Below, piece by piece: positions 8,142 to 18,300 of a stretch of 64,000 nt of DNA. Numbering within the stretch: position 1 is the first letter of the stretch; every line of letters starts with the position of its first letter. Location of the stretch: positions 40,873 through 104,872 of the forward strand of contig NZ_MKKH01000002.1 of NCBI RefSeq assembly GCF_001942335.1, given 5' to 3'. The notes under the pieces are model-generated. The model saw only the letters and a list, made by a program, of their open reading frames with translations, was not told where the DNA came from and ran no database searches. The DNA comes from Cellulosimicrobium sp. CUA-896. Its GTDB lineage: Bacteria; Actinomycetota; Actinomycetes; Actinomycetales; Cellulomonadaceae. A program made the translations under genes and the position numbers.

Positions 8142-8877
8142 GTGCTCCCAACCGCCGCTCACGACGTGCCCGCGCGAACCGCCCTCGATCCCGGCCCCAC
8201 CACGACGGCAGAGGCACCGGTGGTCCCCCCGCTGCCGCCGCTGACCGACCAGGCCGAGCGCCTCGTCGGACTCGGCGTCGTCGCGAGCGCCGGGCTCGCC
8301 GCCGACGCCGTGCGGGCCTCGGCGACGCGCTCGAGGCGGCCGCCCCGCCCGGATCGCTCCTCGTCGTCGACCCGGCCCTCGCGCCGCCGTCCACGCTGGC
8401 GCCGCTCCTGCGCCTCCCCGTCCGCGGCGCGCGAAGGAGGGCTTCGTCGTCGTCGACATGGACGACGTGGACCGCTTCGCCCCCGTCGACGGCCTCGCCG
8501 TCCCGCACGGCCCGCTCTACGCCGTGTCGGGCGTCGACCGCGGCGACGACCTGGCGAGCTGGTCGCCCGACGAGGCGCTGCCCGAGCTCACCGGCCGCGG
8601 CCGCACCCCGCTGCTCCTCGCCGAGGGCATCCACTGGGCGCTGCAGGTGCCGCAGGTCGTGGCGCGCAACCACTGCTTCATGACGGTCGGCTCGCGCCTG
8701 CGCCGGCCGGACGGTCGGCTCGACGCGCGGACCCCGGCGATCTGGGTCTCGAACGGCACGGGCCGCGACGGCCGGGAGCGCCGCGGTGCGCCGAAGGTCG
8801 GGTGGTGCTGGGCGGGCAACCGGCACACCTGGCTCGGCTTCGCGTCCGCCGCGGCACGTCACGGGACACCGGCCTGA
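8142..8877 (+). CDS. DUF5701 family protein (two frame slips)
   Basis: About 245 residues, start GTG at 8142 after CCGGAAGGCG. The N-terminal part reads LTDQAERLVGLGVVASAGLA, then after a slip near 8325 continues as LGDALEAA and SLLVVDPALAPPSTLAPLL, and after a second slip near 8438 continues as GFVVVDMDDVDRFAPVDGLA to the end. The C-terminal half, with GIHWALQVPQVVARNHCFMT and a tail with GWCWAGNRHTWLGFASA, matches DUF5701 as I know it. Function is unknown, and no membrane or signal sequence is visible. The two slips are each explained by one missing G or C. The gene is followed by a strong hairpin and is convergent with the membrane protein at 8938. Confidence 0.72.
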
Positions 8878-8884
8878 CACGACA

Positions 8885-8922
8885 GGACGGGCCCGGTCGA
8901 GACGCCTCGACCGGGCCCGTCC
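8885..8922. terminator. Strong bidirectional hairpin terminator
   Basis: A 17-bp perfect stem with a 4-nt loop: GACGGGCCCGGTCGAG (8886-8901), loop ACGC, CTCGACCGGGCCCGTC (8906-8921), extended by one further G-C pair. It lies between the stop codons of two converging genes at 8877 and 8938. There is no T-run, as is common for GC-rich actinobacterial terminators. Confidence 0.8.
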
Positions 8923-8937
8923 CGCGGGCTGGCTCGC

Positions 8938-9458
8938 TCAGCCGAGCAGGCCGAGGAGCGCCACGACGACCACGACGGCACCGAGCGCCACGACCACGGC
9001 GGGCCGGCCTGCTGCCTCGCGCGCCGCGGCCCGCCCCATGGCGGCTCCGAGGCGCCCGTGATCCCGGTGACGACCGCCGCGCCGAGGACCAGGCCGGCGC
9101 CGCCCGTCGCCCCGGCGTCCTCGAGCTGCGCCGCGAGGCCGCCCGCGAGGAGCGACCCCCACAGCGCGCCGGCGACCAGCCCGAGCGCGGCGAAGACGAG
9201 CGCGGCACGGCCCTCGGACGCACCGCGCGAGACCCGGGCGCCGAGCCACGCGACGGCGGTGCCCGCCGTCGGCACGCTGACGACGAGGAGCAGGGCGACG
9301 AACGGCAGCCACGCCGGCGGCGCACCGGAGAGGACCATGTAGAGGACCTGGACACCGAGCATGGCCGCCGCGGCGACCACGAGCCCGGCCACGACGACGG
9401 GCACCCGCGGCGGGAGGTCCTCCGCCGCGGGTGCCGGTTCGCGAGACGTGCGCGCCAC
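8938..9458 (-). CDS. Small integral membrane protein (one frame slip)
   Basis: About 174 residues with roughly four hydrophobic helices: VPVVVAGLVVAAAAMLG, WLPFVALLLVVSVPTAGTAV, AALVFAALGLVAGALWGSL and a C-terminal VVVALGAVVVVVALLGLLG. I do not recognise a family. Start GTG at 9458 lies 3 nt after the BI-1 stop codon on the same strand, so the two are probably co-transcribed. Near 9050 the frame slips by one base, consistent with GGCC written as GCC; the protein continues as MGRAAAREAAGRP before the last helix. It may be a partner of the BI-1 family protein, but nothing in the sequence proves this. Confidence 0.65.
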
Positions 9459-9460
9459 CG

Positions 9461-10348
9461 TCAGTCGCTGCTCTGCAGGATGGCGAAGAGGCGCAGGAAC
9501 TCGAGGTAGAGCCAGATGAGCGTGACCAGCAGGCCGAACGCGGCCGACCACGCGAACTTGGCCGGGACGCCGCCCTCGACGCCGCGCTTGATCGAGTCGA
9601 AGTCGACGATGAGCGACGCGGCCGCGAGGCCGACGGCGACGAGGCTGATGACGATGCCGAGCGTGCCGCCGCGCAGCCCCCAGCCGTCGAGCGCGCCGAA
9701 CATGAGCAGCACGACGTTGACGAGCGAGAACGCGAGGTAGCCGACCATCGCGATGAGCAGCCAGCGCGTGAACTTCGGCGTGACCCGGACCTTGCCGGAG
9801 CGGAAGAGGAAGAGCGCCGCGGCGAAGGTGGCGACCGTTCCGACCACGGCGGACGGGACGACCCCGTCGTAGAAGCTCTCGTAGTAGGCGCTGATGCCAC
9901 CGAGGAACACGCCCTGCGCGACGGTGTACAGCGTGATGAGCAGCGGGCTCGGGTTGCGCTTGAACGCGTTGACGAGACCGAGGACGAGGCCGACGATCGC
10001 GCCGATCGGCCAGATGCCCGGCACGGTGACCCAGGTCGCCGCCGCGACGACGACGAGCAGCGCGAGCAGCCCGCCGGTCTTCATGATCACGTCGTCGTAC
10101 GTGAGGCGCTTGGTGTCCGCCGTCGTGGCCGACGGCGCGTCGTACATCTGGTTCAGGGTCGCGGCGTCGGCGGTCTGCGCGCCGTGCTGGCCCCACTGCG
10201 CCCCCTGCGGCGGCGTGCCGTAGGCCGGAGCCCCGGCCTGGCCCTGCGGCGGGGTGCCGTAGGCGGGCTGCTGCTGGGTGGCGGCACCTCCCCGCCGGTT
10301 GCGCGGGTCCCCGAAGACCGCACTGTTGTTGAAGACGGGGTTGCTCAT
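9461..10348 (-). CDS. Bax inhibitor-1/YccA family membrane protein
   Basis: 295 residues. The first 95 residues are a Gly/Pro/Gln-rich cytoplasmic extension with repeats of YGTPPQG, common in actinobacterial members. Then come about seven membrane helices, for example GLLALLVVVAAATWVTVPGI and GQAGVFLGGISAYYESF-like segments, and helices near AFGLLVTLIWLYLEFLRLFA. The acidic charges near the C-terminal helices that gate calcium leak in BsYetJ-type proteins cannot be assigned safely here. The start is ATG at 10348 after AGGAGGAGCTC. A good promoter lies upstream at 10438-10466. Role: possible pH-dependent calcium leak and stress tolerance, by family analogy only. Confidence 0.9.
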   Translation of the reverse strand: MSNPVFNNSAVFGDPRNRRGGAATQQQPAYGTPPQGQAGAPAYGTPPQGAQWGQHGAQTADAATLNQMYDAPSATTADTKRLTYDDVIMKTGGLLALLVVVAAATWVTVPGIWPIGAIVGLVLGLVNAFKRNPSPLLITLYTVAQGVFLGGISAYYESFYDGVVPSAVVGTVATFAAALFLFRSGKVRVTPKFTRWLLIAMVGYLAFSLVNVVLLMFGALDGWGLRGGTLGIVISLVAVGLAAASLIVDFDSIKRGVEGGVPAKFAWSAAFGLLVTLIWLYLEFLRLFAILQSSD

Positions 10349-10738
10349 GAGCTCCTCCTGGTCGCGGCGTCCACTCTTGCAGCGGGCCTCGTCATCGGCG
10401 TTCCTGCCTCGAGTCGGGTGTCGCTGGCCGTGCGTTCATCCTAGGGAACGTGCGACCCGTGGTCACTGTTCCCGGCCAGGCCGGGGCAGATCCGCCGCAC
10501 GTCTCGCCCCGCCGGCGGACCCGACGGCGGCCGGCGCCCTCCGCGTGGCGCACGCCCGGGCCGCGGCGTACGCCGCGCGACGTACGGCCGGCCCTCCCGG
10601 CAGGCCCGCAGATACGCCGGAAGAGGGCTGCCCGGCGCCGGACCCCGCGCATAGGCTCGAGACGAACTCGGGAAAGAACCTGCGACGCACCCCGCGGAGC
10701 GCGAGCCCGCGGACATCCCACCCTGGAAGGGGCGAGCC
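10349..10738. other. 390-bp divergent intergenic region
   Basis: This stretch separates the leftward BI-1 gene from the rightward ABC-TCS operon. It contains the BI-1 promoter (10438-10466) and, closer to the ABC gene, a lone TAGGCT box (10652-10657) that could be its -10, leaving a leader of about 75 nt. The ABC ATPase start has GGAAGGGG just upstream. Several short ORFs cross the region but none has family-like sequence. Nothing else was recognised. Confidence 0.6.
10438..10466 (-). promoter_or_regulatory. Promoter of the BI-1 family gene
   Basis: On the minus strand GTGACC (10466-10461) and TAGGAT (10443-10438) are separated by exactly 17 bp. This gives a leader of roughly 80 nt that ends in a strong AGGAGG ribosome binding site. 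Assigned by sequence match only. Confidence 0.6.
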
Positions 10739-11727
10739 ATGATCGAAGCACGCGGCCTGACCAAGCGGTACGGGCCCAAGACGGCGGTGGACGGCGTCTC
10801 GTTCACCGTCCGCCCCGGCACCGTCACCGGATTCCTCGGCCCGAACGGGGCCGGCAAGTCCACCACCATGCGCATGATCATGGGGCTGGACCGGCCGACC
10901 GCCGGCACCGTCACCGTCAACGGACGCCCGTACGCGCAGCACCGCTCCCCCCTCACCGAGGTCGGCGCCCTGCTCGACGCGAAGGCCGTCCACACCGGGC
11001 GCACCGCCTACAACCACCTCCTCGCGATGGCCGCGACGCACGGCATCCCCACCAAGCGCGTCGACGAGGTCATCGACATGACCGGTCTGCAGTCCGTCGC
11101 GAAGAAGCGCGTCGGCGGCTTCTCGCTCGGCATGGGCCAGCGCCTGGGCATCGCGTCCGCACTCCTCGGCGACCCGAAGACGCTCATCCTCGACGAGCCG
11201 GTCAACGGCCTCGACCCCGAGGGCGTGCTGTGGGTCCGCAACCTCGCCAAGTACCTCGCGTCCGAGGGCCGCACGGTCTTCCTCTCGAGCCACCTCATGA
11301 GCGAGGTCGCGCTCACCGCCGACCACATCGTCGTCATCGGCAGGGGCCGCATCATCGCGGACGCCCCCGTGAGCGACATCGTCGACGGCGCGCAGCAGCG
11401 CACCGTGCGCGTGCGCACCCCGCACGCGACGCAGCTCGCCGAGCTCCTCACGCGCGACGGCGCCACCATCACGAGCGACGAGCCGAGCCTGCTCGTCGTC
11501 TCCGGGGCCGACGCGGCCGGCATCGGCGAGCTCGCGGCCGCGAAGGGCTTCGTGCTGCACGAGCTCACGCCGGTCACGTCCACGCTCGAGGACGCCTACA
11601 TGGCGCTGACCGCCGACGCGTCGAGTACCAGACCGAGTCCGCGCAGGCCCACGTGGGCCACGGCGCCGCGGGCGCGGCCCCTGCCGCGGGTGCGCCCGCC
11701 CAGACCTTCGAAGGAGCACAGCGATGA
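10739..11727 (+). CDS. ABC transporter ATP-binding protein (one frame slip)
   Basis: About 330 residues. An ABC-2 type ATPase with Walker A in FLGPNGAGKSTTMRM, ABC signature region GFSLGMGQRLGIASALL, Walker B with KTLILDEPVNGLDPEGV and the switch histidine in FLSSHLMSEVALTADH. The signature is SLGMGQ rather than LSGGQ, which is usual for the drug/lantibiotic-type exporters linked to NarL-type two-component systems. After MALTADA (near 11622) the frame slips by one base, giving a C-terminal tail with EYQTESAQAHVGHGAAGAA to a stop at 11727. The stop overlaps the ATG of the permease (ATGA). First gene of a four-gene operon with the permease, kinase and regulator. Confidence 0.88.
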
Positions 11728-12574
11728 CCGCCACCGCCGTCGCCCAGGGTCCGGCCGCGACCCGCACCTCGCCCTACCGCCTCTCCTTCGGCCACGTGCT
11801 GCGGGCGGAGTGGATCAAGTTCCGCACGCTGCGCTCGACCGCGTGGACGCTCGCGATCACCGTCGTCGTCATGGCGGCGATCGCCCTGATGTTCGCGGCG
11901 CTCATGTCGTCCTCGCCGACGACCCCGAGCTGGCCGCGGGCTCCGGCGGCCTCATGCCGGGCGTGATGATCGTGACGTTCGGCTACTCGTTCGCCCAGCT
12001 CGTCGTCGCGGTGCTCGGGGCGCTGACCATCACCGGCGAGTACTCCACCGGCATGATCCGGTCGACGTTCAGCGCGGTACCGACGCGCCTCCCGGCGTTC
12101 GCCGCCAAGTCGATCGTGCTCGCCGTCGTGACGTTCGTCGTCTCCGCGCTCGGCGTCGTCGCCTCCTACCTCGTCGCCCTGCCCTTCCTGTCGGGCACCT
12201 CGCTCGAGGTCGACCTCGGGGCCGAGGGCACGATGCGCGCGTTCATCGGCACGCCGCTGTACCTGGCGGCGATCGCCGTGCTCTCCGTCGCGCTCGGCGC
12301 GATCATCCGCAACTCGGCCGGGACGATCTTCGGCCTCGTCGCGCTGCTGCTGGTGGTCCCGTCGATCCTGCAGGCGATCCCCACGGACTGGGTGCGCGAC
12401 CTCGCGCAGTTCCTGCCCAGCACCGCCGGCGAGCGCCTCGTGATCGGCGACGCGATGAACGGCATGGGCACCGAGTTCATCCTCGGCCCGTGGCAGGGCT
12501 TCGCCGTCCTCGTCGGGTGGGTCGTCGTGGCCTGGGCCGTCGCGGCGGTCGTGCTCAAGCGCCGGGACGCGTGA
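11724..12574 (+). CDS. ABC-2 type transporter permease (one frame slip)
   Basis: About 284 residues with six predicted membrane helices: one after LRAEWIKFRTLRSTAWTLAI, others around SFAQLVVAVLGALTITGEYS, SIVLAVVTFVVSALGVVASY, LYLAAIAVLSVALGAII, IFGLVALLLVVPSILQA and a final FAVLVGWVVVAWAVAAVVLK. The motif GEYSTGMIRSTFSAVPTR is typical of this permease family. A slip near 11913 (TCGTCC for TCGGTCC or similar) separates helix 1 from the rest. Start ATG overlaps the ATPase stop, and the stop overlaps the GTG of the kinase. Probably exports an antimicrobial, lipid or peptide; the substrate is unknown. Confidence 0.87.
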
Positions 12575-14103
12575 GCCTGCCCGCCACCACCCCGCCGACG
12601 CCGGACGAGCAGGCCGCTCGTCCGGCGTCGGCCACGGCGCGCCCGGACACGCCCGCGCCCGCGACCGCGGGCGTCGACGCGCCGCACGACGTGCCGACCG
12701 ACGCCGCGGACGGGGAGCCGACGGTCGCGACCGTCCTCCCGCCGCGCCGCGGACCCGAGCCCTTCACCGAGCTCGACGCGCGCCGTCTCGGTCCGGTCCG
12801 GCGCTACTTCGCGCGGCACCCGCGCGTCATGGACTGGGTCGTCGTCGCGGTGTTCGCGATCCCCGGCATCCTCTACGCCGTCCTCAGCCCGGAGGAGCGC
12901 GGGTCCGACCTCGCGATGCTCGCGTTCGTCCTCGCGGGCGGCACCGTGCTGCTCTGGCGACGCCGCCGCCCCGTCGCCGTCGCGCTCGCCACCGCAGGGC
13001 TCGGGGTCGCCGCGATCGCCGTCACCGGCGACACCGCCGGGTTCGAGGTCGCCGCCATGTTCGCGACGTACGCCGTCGCGGCCGCCCGCTCGCCGCGCGT
13101 CGCCTGGCCGGCGCTCGCCGCGCTCGTCCTGCCCCTGTCCGCCGCCACCCTCCTGTGGTACGACGTCATCACCACCGCGGACGGCGAGATGCTGCGCGAG
13201 AGCGTCACGCCGGGACAGCTCACCGTCGACCGCATGGTCAGCATGCTCATGACGGCGATCCTGTGCCTCGTCGCCATGGCCATCGGCTCCAACGTGCGCG
13301 CGCGCCGCCAGCACGTCGCCGACCTCGTCGAGCGCGCCAACTCCATCGCGCGCGACCGCGACCAGCAGGCGCAGCTCGCCGTCGCCGCCGAGCGCACCCG
13401 CATCGCGCGCGAGATGCACGACGTCGTCGCCCACTCCCTCACCGTGATGGTCGCGCTCGCCGACGGCGCCAAGGCGTCCGGCGCCAAGGACCCCGAGCTC
13501 GCCGGCCACGCGCTCGACGAGCTCACCGCCACCGGGCGCGCCGCGCTCGCGGACATGCGGCGCGTGCTCGGCGTCCTGCGCGACCCCGCGACCGGCGAAC
13601 CGTCGGCCGCGCCGCTCGCGCCCACCGACGACGTCGAGGAGCTCGAGGACGTCGTCGAGCGCTTCCGGACGGCCGGCCTGCCCGTGCGGCTCGTCCGGCG
13701 CGGGCCGCAGCCGCGGCCCGGGCCCACCGTGCGCCAGGCCGCCTACCGCATCGTCCAGGAAGCCCTGACGAACGTGCTGCGGTACGCGCCCCTGTCCCCC
13801 GTCGTCCTCGTCGAGGTCGTCCGCTGGGATCGGAGCCCCTCCCGCGAGGGTGACTGGCTCGAGCTGCGCGTCGTCAACCGCTCCGGCCGTCGCCCCGGCG
13901 AGGGCGCCGACGCGGACGAACGCGCCCTGCCGCCGTCCGTCGCGGCGCACCACCCGGCAGGTGTCCCGATCGGCACCGGACGCGGCATCATCGGCATGCG
14001 CGAGAGGGCCGCCGTGCACGGAGGGACCGTGACGGCGGGGCCCGTCGGCGACGGCTGGGAGGTCGTCGCGCGGCTGCGCCTCGACAGGGAAGGACACCGA
14101 TGA
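12571..14103 (+). CDS. Two-component sensor histidine kinase (NarL-type, HisKA_3)
   Basis: 510 residues, start GTG at 12571 overlapping the permease stop (GTGA). The first 75 residues are a Pro/Ala/Asp-rich cytoplasmic tail. About five membrane helices follow (residues 88-245) with little extracytoplasmic sequence, as in intramembrane-sensing kinases. The dimerisation/phosphoacceptor motif is ERTRIAREMHDVVAHSLTVM with the histidine near residue 283. The HATPase domain shows RQAAYRIVQEALTNVLRYAP (N-box) and GRGIIGMRERAAVHGG (G-box). It is co-transcribed with the ABC transporter, which suggests the kinase monitors the transporter or its substrate, by analogy with antimicrobial-peptide sensing modules. 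Confidence 0.93.
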   Translation: MSLPATTPPTPDEQAARPASATARPDTPAPATAGVDAPHDVPTDAADGEPTVATVLPPRRGPEPFTELDARRLGPVRRYFARHPRVMDWVVVAVFAIPGILYAVLSPEERGSDLAMLAFVLAGGTVLLWRRRRPVAVALATAGLGVAAIAVTGDTAGFEVAAMFATYAVAAARSPRVAWPALAALVLPLSAATLLWYDVITTADGEMLRESVTPGQLTVDRMVSMLMTAILCLVAMAIGSNVRARRQHVADLVERANSIARDRDQQAQLAVAAERTRIAREMHDVVAHSLTVMVALADGAKASGAKDPELAGHALDELTATGRAALADMRRVLGVLRDPATGEPSAAPLAPTDDVEELEDVVERFRTAGLPVRLVRRGPQPRPGPTVRQAAYRIVQEALTNVLRYAPLSPVVLVEVVRWDRSPSREGDWLELRVVNRSGRRPGEGADADERALPPSVAAHHPAGVPIGTGRGIIGMRERAAVHGGTVTAGPVGDGWEVVARLRLDREGHR

Positions 14104-14840
14104 CCGCCACGACCACGGGCGACGGGACGCACGACGGTCACGAGCCGCCCCGGGCGCCGATCCGCGTGCTGCTCGTCGACGACCAGGCGCTGCTGCGCAT
14201 GGGCTTCCGCATGATCCTCGCCGCCGAGGACGACATCGAGGTGGTCGGCGAGGCGAGCGACGGCGAGACCGGCATCGCCCAGGCCTCCGCGCTGCGACCC
14301 GACGTCGTGCTCATGGACGTGCGCATGCCCGGCACCAACGGCATCGAGGCGACCGCGCGCATCGTCGACGCGCAGCCCTCCTCGCGCGTCGTCATCCTCA
14401 CGACCTTCGACCTCGACGAGTACGCCTTCGCGGCCCTGCGCGCCGGGGCGAGCGGGTTCCTGCTCAAGGACGCCAAGCCCGGCGAGCTCGTCGGCGCGAT
14501 CCGCGCCGTCGCGAGCGGGGACGCCGCCATGTCGCCGCGCATCACCCGCCGCATGCTCGAGATGTTCGCGGGCCAGCTTCCGGCCGACGGCGCCGGTCCC
14601 GCCGCCGCGGCGCCGAGCGGCCGCGACGACCCGCGTCTCGCCGAGCTCACGGCACGCGAGGTCGAGGTCTTCGAGGCCCTCGGCGAAGGTCTGACCAACG
14701 CCGAGATCGCGGAGCGGTTCGTCCTGTCCGAGGCGACCGTCAAGACGCACGTGGGCCGCGTGCTCGGCAAGCTGGGCCTGCGCGACCGGGTCCAGGCCGT
14801 CGTCCTCGCGTACGAGACGGGCGTGGCGCGCCCCTCCTGA
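14100..14840 (+). CDS. NarL/FixJ family response regulator
   Basis: 246 residues. Receiver domain (about 20-140) with acidic pair in VLLVDDQALLRMGFRM, phospho-acceptor Asp about residue 73 in VVLMDVRMPGTNGIEA, the conserved Thr in VILTTFDLDEYAF and Lys in GFLLKDAKPGELV. The LuxR-type HTH at the C-terminus reads LTAREVEVFEALGEGLTNAE and continues with EATVKTHVGRVLGKL. A Gly/Ala-rich linker joins them. The ATG overlaps the kinase stop (ATGA). Last gene of the operon; probably activates the operon or other envelope-stress genes. It is followed by a 512-bp repeat-bearing non-coding stretch. Confidence 0.94.
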   Translation: MTATTTGDGTHDGHEPPRAPIRVLLVDDQALLRMGFRMILAAEDDIEVVGEASDGETGIAQASALRPDVVLMDVRMPGTNGIEATARIVDAQPSSRVVILTTFDLDEYAFAALRAGASGFLLKDAKPGELVGAIRAVASGDAAMSPRITRRMLEMFAGQLPADGAGPAAAAPSGRDDPRLAELTAREVEVFEALGEGLTNAEIAERFVLSEATVKTHVGRVLGKLGLRDRVQAVVLAYETGVARPS

Positions 14841-14843
14841 TCG

Positions 14844-14955
14844 GTCGCCTCGGGCGGCCTGTGGTTGCGTCCGGGTGGGCCGGGGCGGGGTCGTGCCGGG
14901 TCGCCTCGAGCGGCCTGTGGTTGCGTCCGGGTAGGCCGGGGCGGGGTGGTGCCGG
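14844..14955. repeat. 56-bp tandem repeat, two copies
   Basis: Copy 1 spans 14844-14899 and copy 2 spans 14900-14955. They match at all but three positions: G/A near the start, G/A in GGGTGGGCC versus GGGTAGGCC, and C/G before TGCCGG. Both contain GCGGCCTGTGGTTGCGTCCG. The near-identity in a non-coding stretch implies a recent duplication. Confidence 0.9.
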
Positions 14956-15024
14956 GTCTACCATCCGCCGCTCGTGCCTCGCGGCTCCCGCCAGACCCGC
15001 CACGACCCGGCACCACCCCGCCCC
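14938..15024. repeat. 21-bp perfect inverted repeat
   Basis: The left arm (14938-14958) begins GGGGCGGGGTGGTGCCGGGT and lies within the second 56-bp unit. The right arm (15004-15024) is its exact reverse complement. They are separated by 45 bp, so the transcript could form a long hairpin. It lies downstream of the response regulator stop codon. Confidence 0.85.
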
Positions 15025-15227
15025 ACCCCACCCTCGTCCGTCGTGGCACCGCCCGCACCGCAGCACGGCCGTCCTGCCACGCCCATCGTCACCGTGGTCG
15101 GTGACCGGCGGCCAGCGCACCGGTCGTCGGGGTGACGGTCCGGACGAGCGGACGGTGCGGGGTCGGATGCGAAGGGCGTAGAGCCGCACGCGGGAACCGA
15201 CGGCCGACCGCCCGGGGTGACGGTGCG

Positions 15228-15315
15228 GCAGCCCGAGCACCGACGGTGCACCGTCCGCGGACCTGACCAGCAGCGGCGCGCAGCCCGAGCACCGACGGCG
15301 CACCGTCCGCGGACC
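15228..15315. repeat. 36-bp direct repeat, two copies 52 bp apart
   Basis: Copies at 15228-15263 and 15280-15315 start GCAGCCCGAGCACCGACGG and differ at a single T/C position. The second copy overlaps the left arm of the hairpin at 15306-15348. Confidence 0.85.
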
Positions 15316-15348
15316 CGGCCACCGACAGACGGCGACCGGGTCCGCGGA
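15306..15348. terminator. Hairpin at the 3' end of the RND gene
   Basis: TCCGCGGACCCGG (15306-15318) pairs perfectly over 13 bp with CCGGGTCCGCGGA (15336-15348). It lies 4 nt beyond the stop codon of the minus-strand RND gene, a normal place for a terminator. No T-run is present. Confidence 0.6.
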
Positions 15349-15352
15349 CAGG

Positions 15353-18300
15353 TCAGGCGGTCGGCTGGGCCGCGTGGCGGCCGACCGGGGTGGCGTCGTC
15401 GGTGTCGGTGGCGTCGCCGTCGGGCGTCATGGGCGTCGAGGACTCGAGCTCGCGGGCGGCGCGCTCGGCCCGGCGCGTGCGACGCCGCTCGCCGCGCCGC
15501 TCGACGAGCGTATAGATCACGGGGACCACCACGAGCGTGAGGAGCGTGGAGCTCACGAGCCCGCCGATGACGACGAGCGCGAGCGGCTGCGAGATGAAGG
15601 CGCCGCCGCCGGTGATGCCGAGCGCCATCGGGGTGAGGGCGAAGATCGTCGCGAGCGCCGTCATGACGATCGGGCGCAGGCGCTGCCGGGAGCCTTCCAG
15701 GACCGCGTCGTCGAGCGAGCGGCCCTGCTCGCGGTACTGGTTGATGAGGTCGATGAGCACGATCGCGTTCGACACCACGATGCCGACGAGCATGAGCATC
15801 CCGATGAGCGACGGCACGCCGAGCGGCGTCGAGGTCGCCAGCAGCAGGAGCAGGGCTCCGGTCGCGGCGAACGGCACCGAGACGAGCAGGATGAGCGGCT
15901 GCACCAGCGAGCGGAACGTCGCGACCATCACCACGTAGACGATGAGGATCGCGGCGAGGAGCGCGAGGCCGAGGTCGGCGAACGCCTCCTCCTGCTGCGC
16001 CGCGACACCGCCGATCTCCACGGTCGCGCCCGCCGGGAGGTCGAGCTCGTCGACGGTCTGCGTGAGCGCCGCCGTCAGCGCCCCGAGGTCCTGGCCCTCC
16101 GGCGTCACGGACACGGTCGCGCTGCGCTCGCCGCCCATCCGGGTGATCGACGTGGGCGACGCGACCTCCTCGACCGTCGCGACCTGCGTGAGCGGGACGG
16201 GGCCGGCGGCGGTCGGTACGACGAGCGCCTCGAGCTCGGCCACGGTGGCCGGACCCTCACCCTGCGAGACGACAACGTCGACCGGGCCGTCGCCGAGGTC
16301 GACCGTGCCGATCGGGCGCGGCGACATGACGGACGCGACGAGGCCGGAGAGCTGGGTCTCCGTCAGCCCCGCCGCCGTCGCGGCCTCGCGGTCCACGCTC
16401 ACCTGGACGGTGCTCTGCTCCGCGGCGAGGTTGTTCGTCACCTCGAGCGCGCCGTCGGTCGCGGCCGCGGCGTCCTGGACCTGCTGCGCGGCGTCGGCGA
16501 GCGCGTCGGGGTCCGTCGTGCGGACGACGAGGTCGACGGTCGAGCTGCCCATGAGCGCCTCGCCGCCGGCGACCGTGATCTCGCTCGTGGCCTCGGTGCC
16601 CAGCCCGGCCACGGCGTCGCGCACGACGCCCTGCGCGGTCGTCCCGTCGGCGTCCTCCGCGAGCGTGACCGCGAACGTCGCCTGCGGCGTCGAGCCGCCA
16701 CCGAGGAACGCCGCGCTCGCGGCGTCCGCCTGGCCCACGGTGGTCTGGACGGTCTCGACCTCGTCGAGCTCGAGCAGCGCGTCCTCGACCACGCGCGCGG
16801 CCTCGTCCTGCGCGGCGAGCGTCGTGCCCGGGGCGAACGACTCGGTGACGGTGAGCGTGTCCTGCCCGGAGTCGCCGAGGAAGTTGGTCTCGAGCCGCGG
16901 CACGAGCGCGAGGGTGCCCGCGAGCACGAGGACGGCGACGCCGAGCGTCACGAGCGGGCGACGCAGCGCCCCGCGCAGCGTGGGCATGTACGCCCGCTGC
17001 CAGACGCCGCGGCGCTCCTTCGCCTCGGCCTCGGCGCGGGTGCGCTCCGCGACCCCGGCGGCCCGGGCCACCGACTCCGGCGACCCGTCGTGCTCGACGA
17101 CGCCCTTCGGCGGCCTGATGAACCAGTACGCGAGCACCGGGACGATGGTCAGCGCGACGAAGAGCGAGGCGAGCATCGCGATCGCGACGGTCACGGCGAA
17201 CGGCCGGAACAGCTCGCCGACCATGCCGCCGACGAGCGCGATCGGGGCGAACACTGCGACGGTGCAGACCGTCGACGAGGTGATCGCCCCGCCGACCTCG
17301 CGCACCGCCGTCACGATCGCCTCGCGCTTCGGCTCGCCGTAGGACAGGTGCCGCTTGATGTTCTCGATGACGACGATGGAGTCGTCGACGACGCGCCCGA
17401 TGGCCACGGTCATGGCGCCGAGCGTGAGGATGTTCAGCGTGTAGCCGGTCACGTCCATGACGACGAACGTCACGCACAGCGACAGCGGGATGGAGATCGC
17501 GGAGACGAGCGTCGAGCGGACCGACGTGAGGAACAGCAGGATGACGACGACGGCGAAGACGAGCCCGAGCCCGCCCTCGGTCGCGAGGCCCTCGATGGAC
17601 TCCTCGATGAACGGGGCCTGGTCGAACACGACGGCGACGCGCACGCCCTGGTCGGCCAGCGCCGCGTCGAGGTCGTCGAGCGCGTCCTGCACCGCGTGGG
17701 AGATCTCCACCGTGTTGCCCGCGGGCGTCTTGGTGACGGCGACCGCGAGGGAGGGCGCGCCGTCGAGCCGCGAGTACGACGTCGGGTCCGCGTCCACCGC
17801 GGCGACCGACGCGACGTCCGCGAGCGGCACGACCCCCTGCGTACCGCGGAGCGGCAGCGCCGCGAGCTCCTCGACGGAGGTGACCTGCGACCCGATCTGG
17901 ACGGTGAGCTCCGTGTCGCCCTCGACGACGGTGCCGCCGGGGACCAGGACGCCGTTGTCCTCGAGGAGCGAGGACACGTCGCCGGCGGAGACGCCGGACG
18001 ACGCGAGCGCCTGGGGGTCGAGGTCGACACGGACCTCGCGGTCCGCGACGCCGGTGACCGCCACCGACCGGACCTCGTCGATCTCCTCGAGACGCGGCAC
18101 GAGGACGGACTCGACGACGGCCCGAGCTCGGCGGTGTCGAGGGCCGCGTCGTCCGCCGCGTCGTCCGCCGCGCCGTCGGTGCCCTCGGCGCCCGCGGCGG
18201 CGAGCTGGATCACCGGCAGGTCGTCGACCGACCCGGTCACGACCTGCGGCTCGACGTCCGCGGGGAGCTGGTTCTGGATGCGCGTGACCGCGGTCTGCAG

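Larger units (their letters stand above)
14841..15352. other. 512-bp non-coding region with nested repeats
   Basis: No plausible gene was found in this gap between the response regulator and the RND gene, which converge on it. It contains a 56-bp tandem duplication, a 21-bp perfect inverted repeat sharing part of the same unit, a 36-bp direct duplication and a final hairpin; these are listed separately. The short ORFs in the region are repetitive and lack family-like sequence. It could be termination and transcript-protecting structure, a decayed mobile unit, or a source of small RNA. Confidence 0.55.

Noticed and set aside
14844..15315. CRISPR-like array
   Set aside because: Only two copies of each repeat exist, the units are immediately adjacent or have a 16-bp gap, and no cas genes are present.
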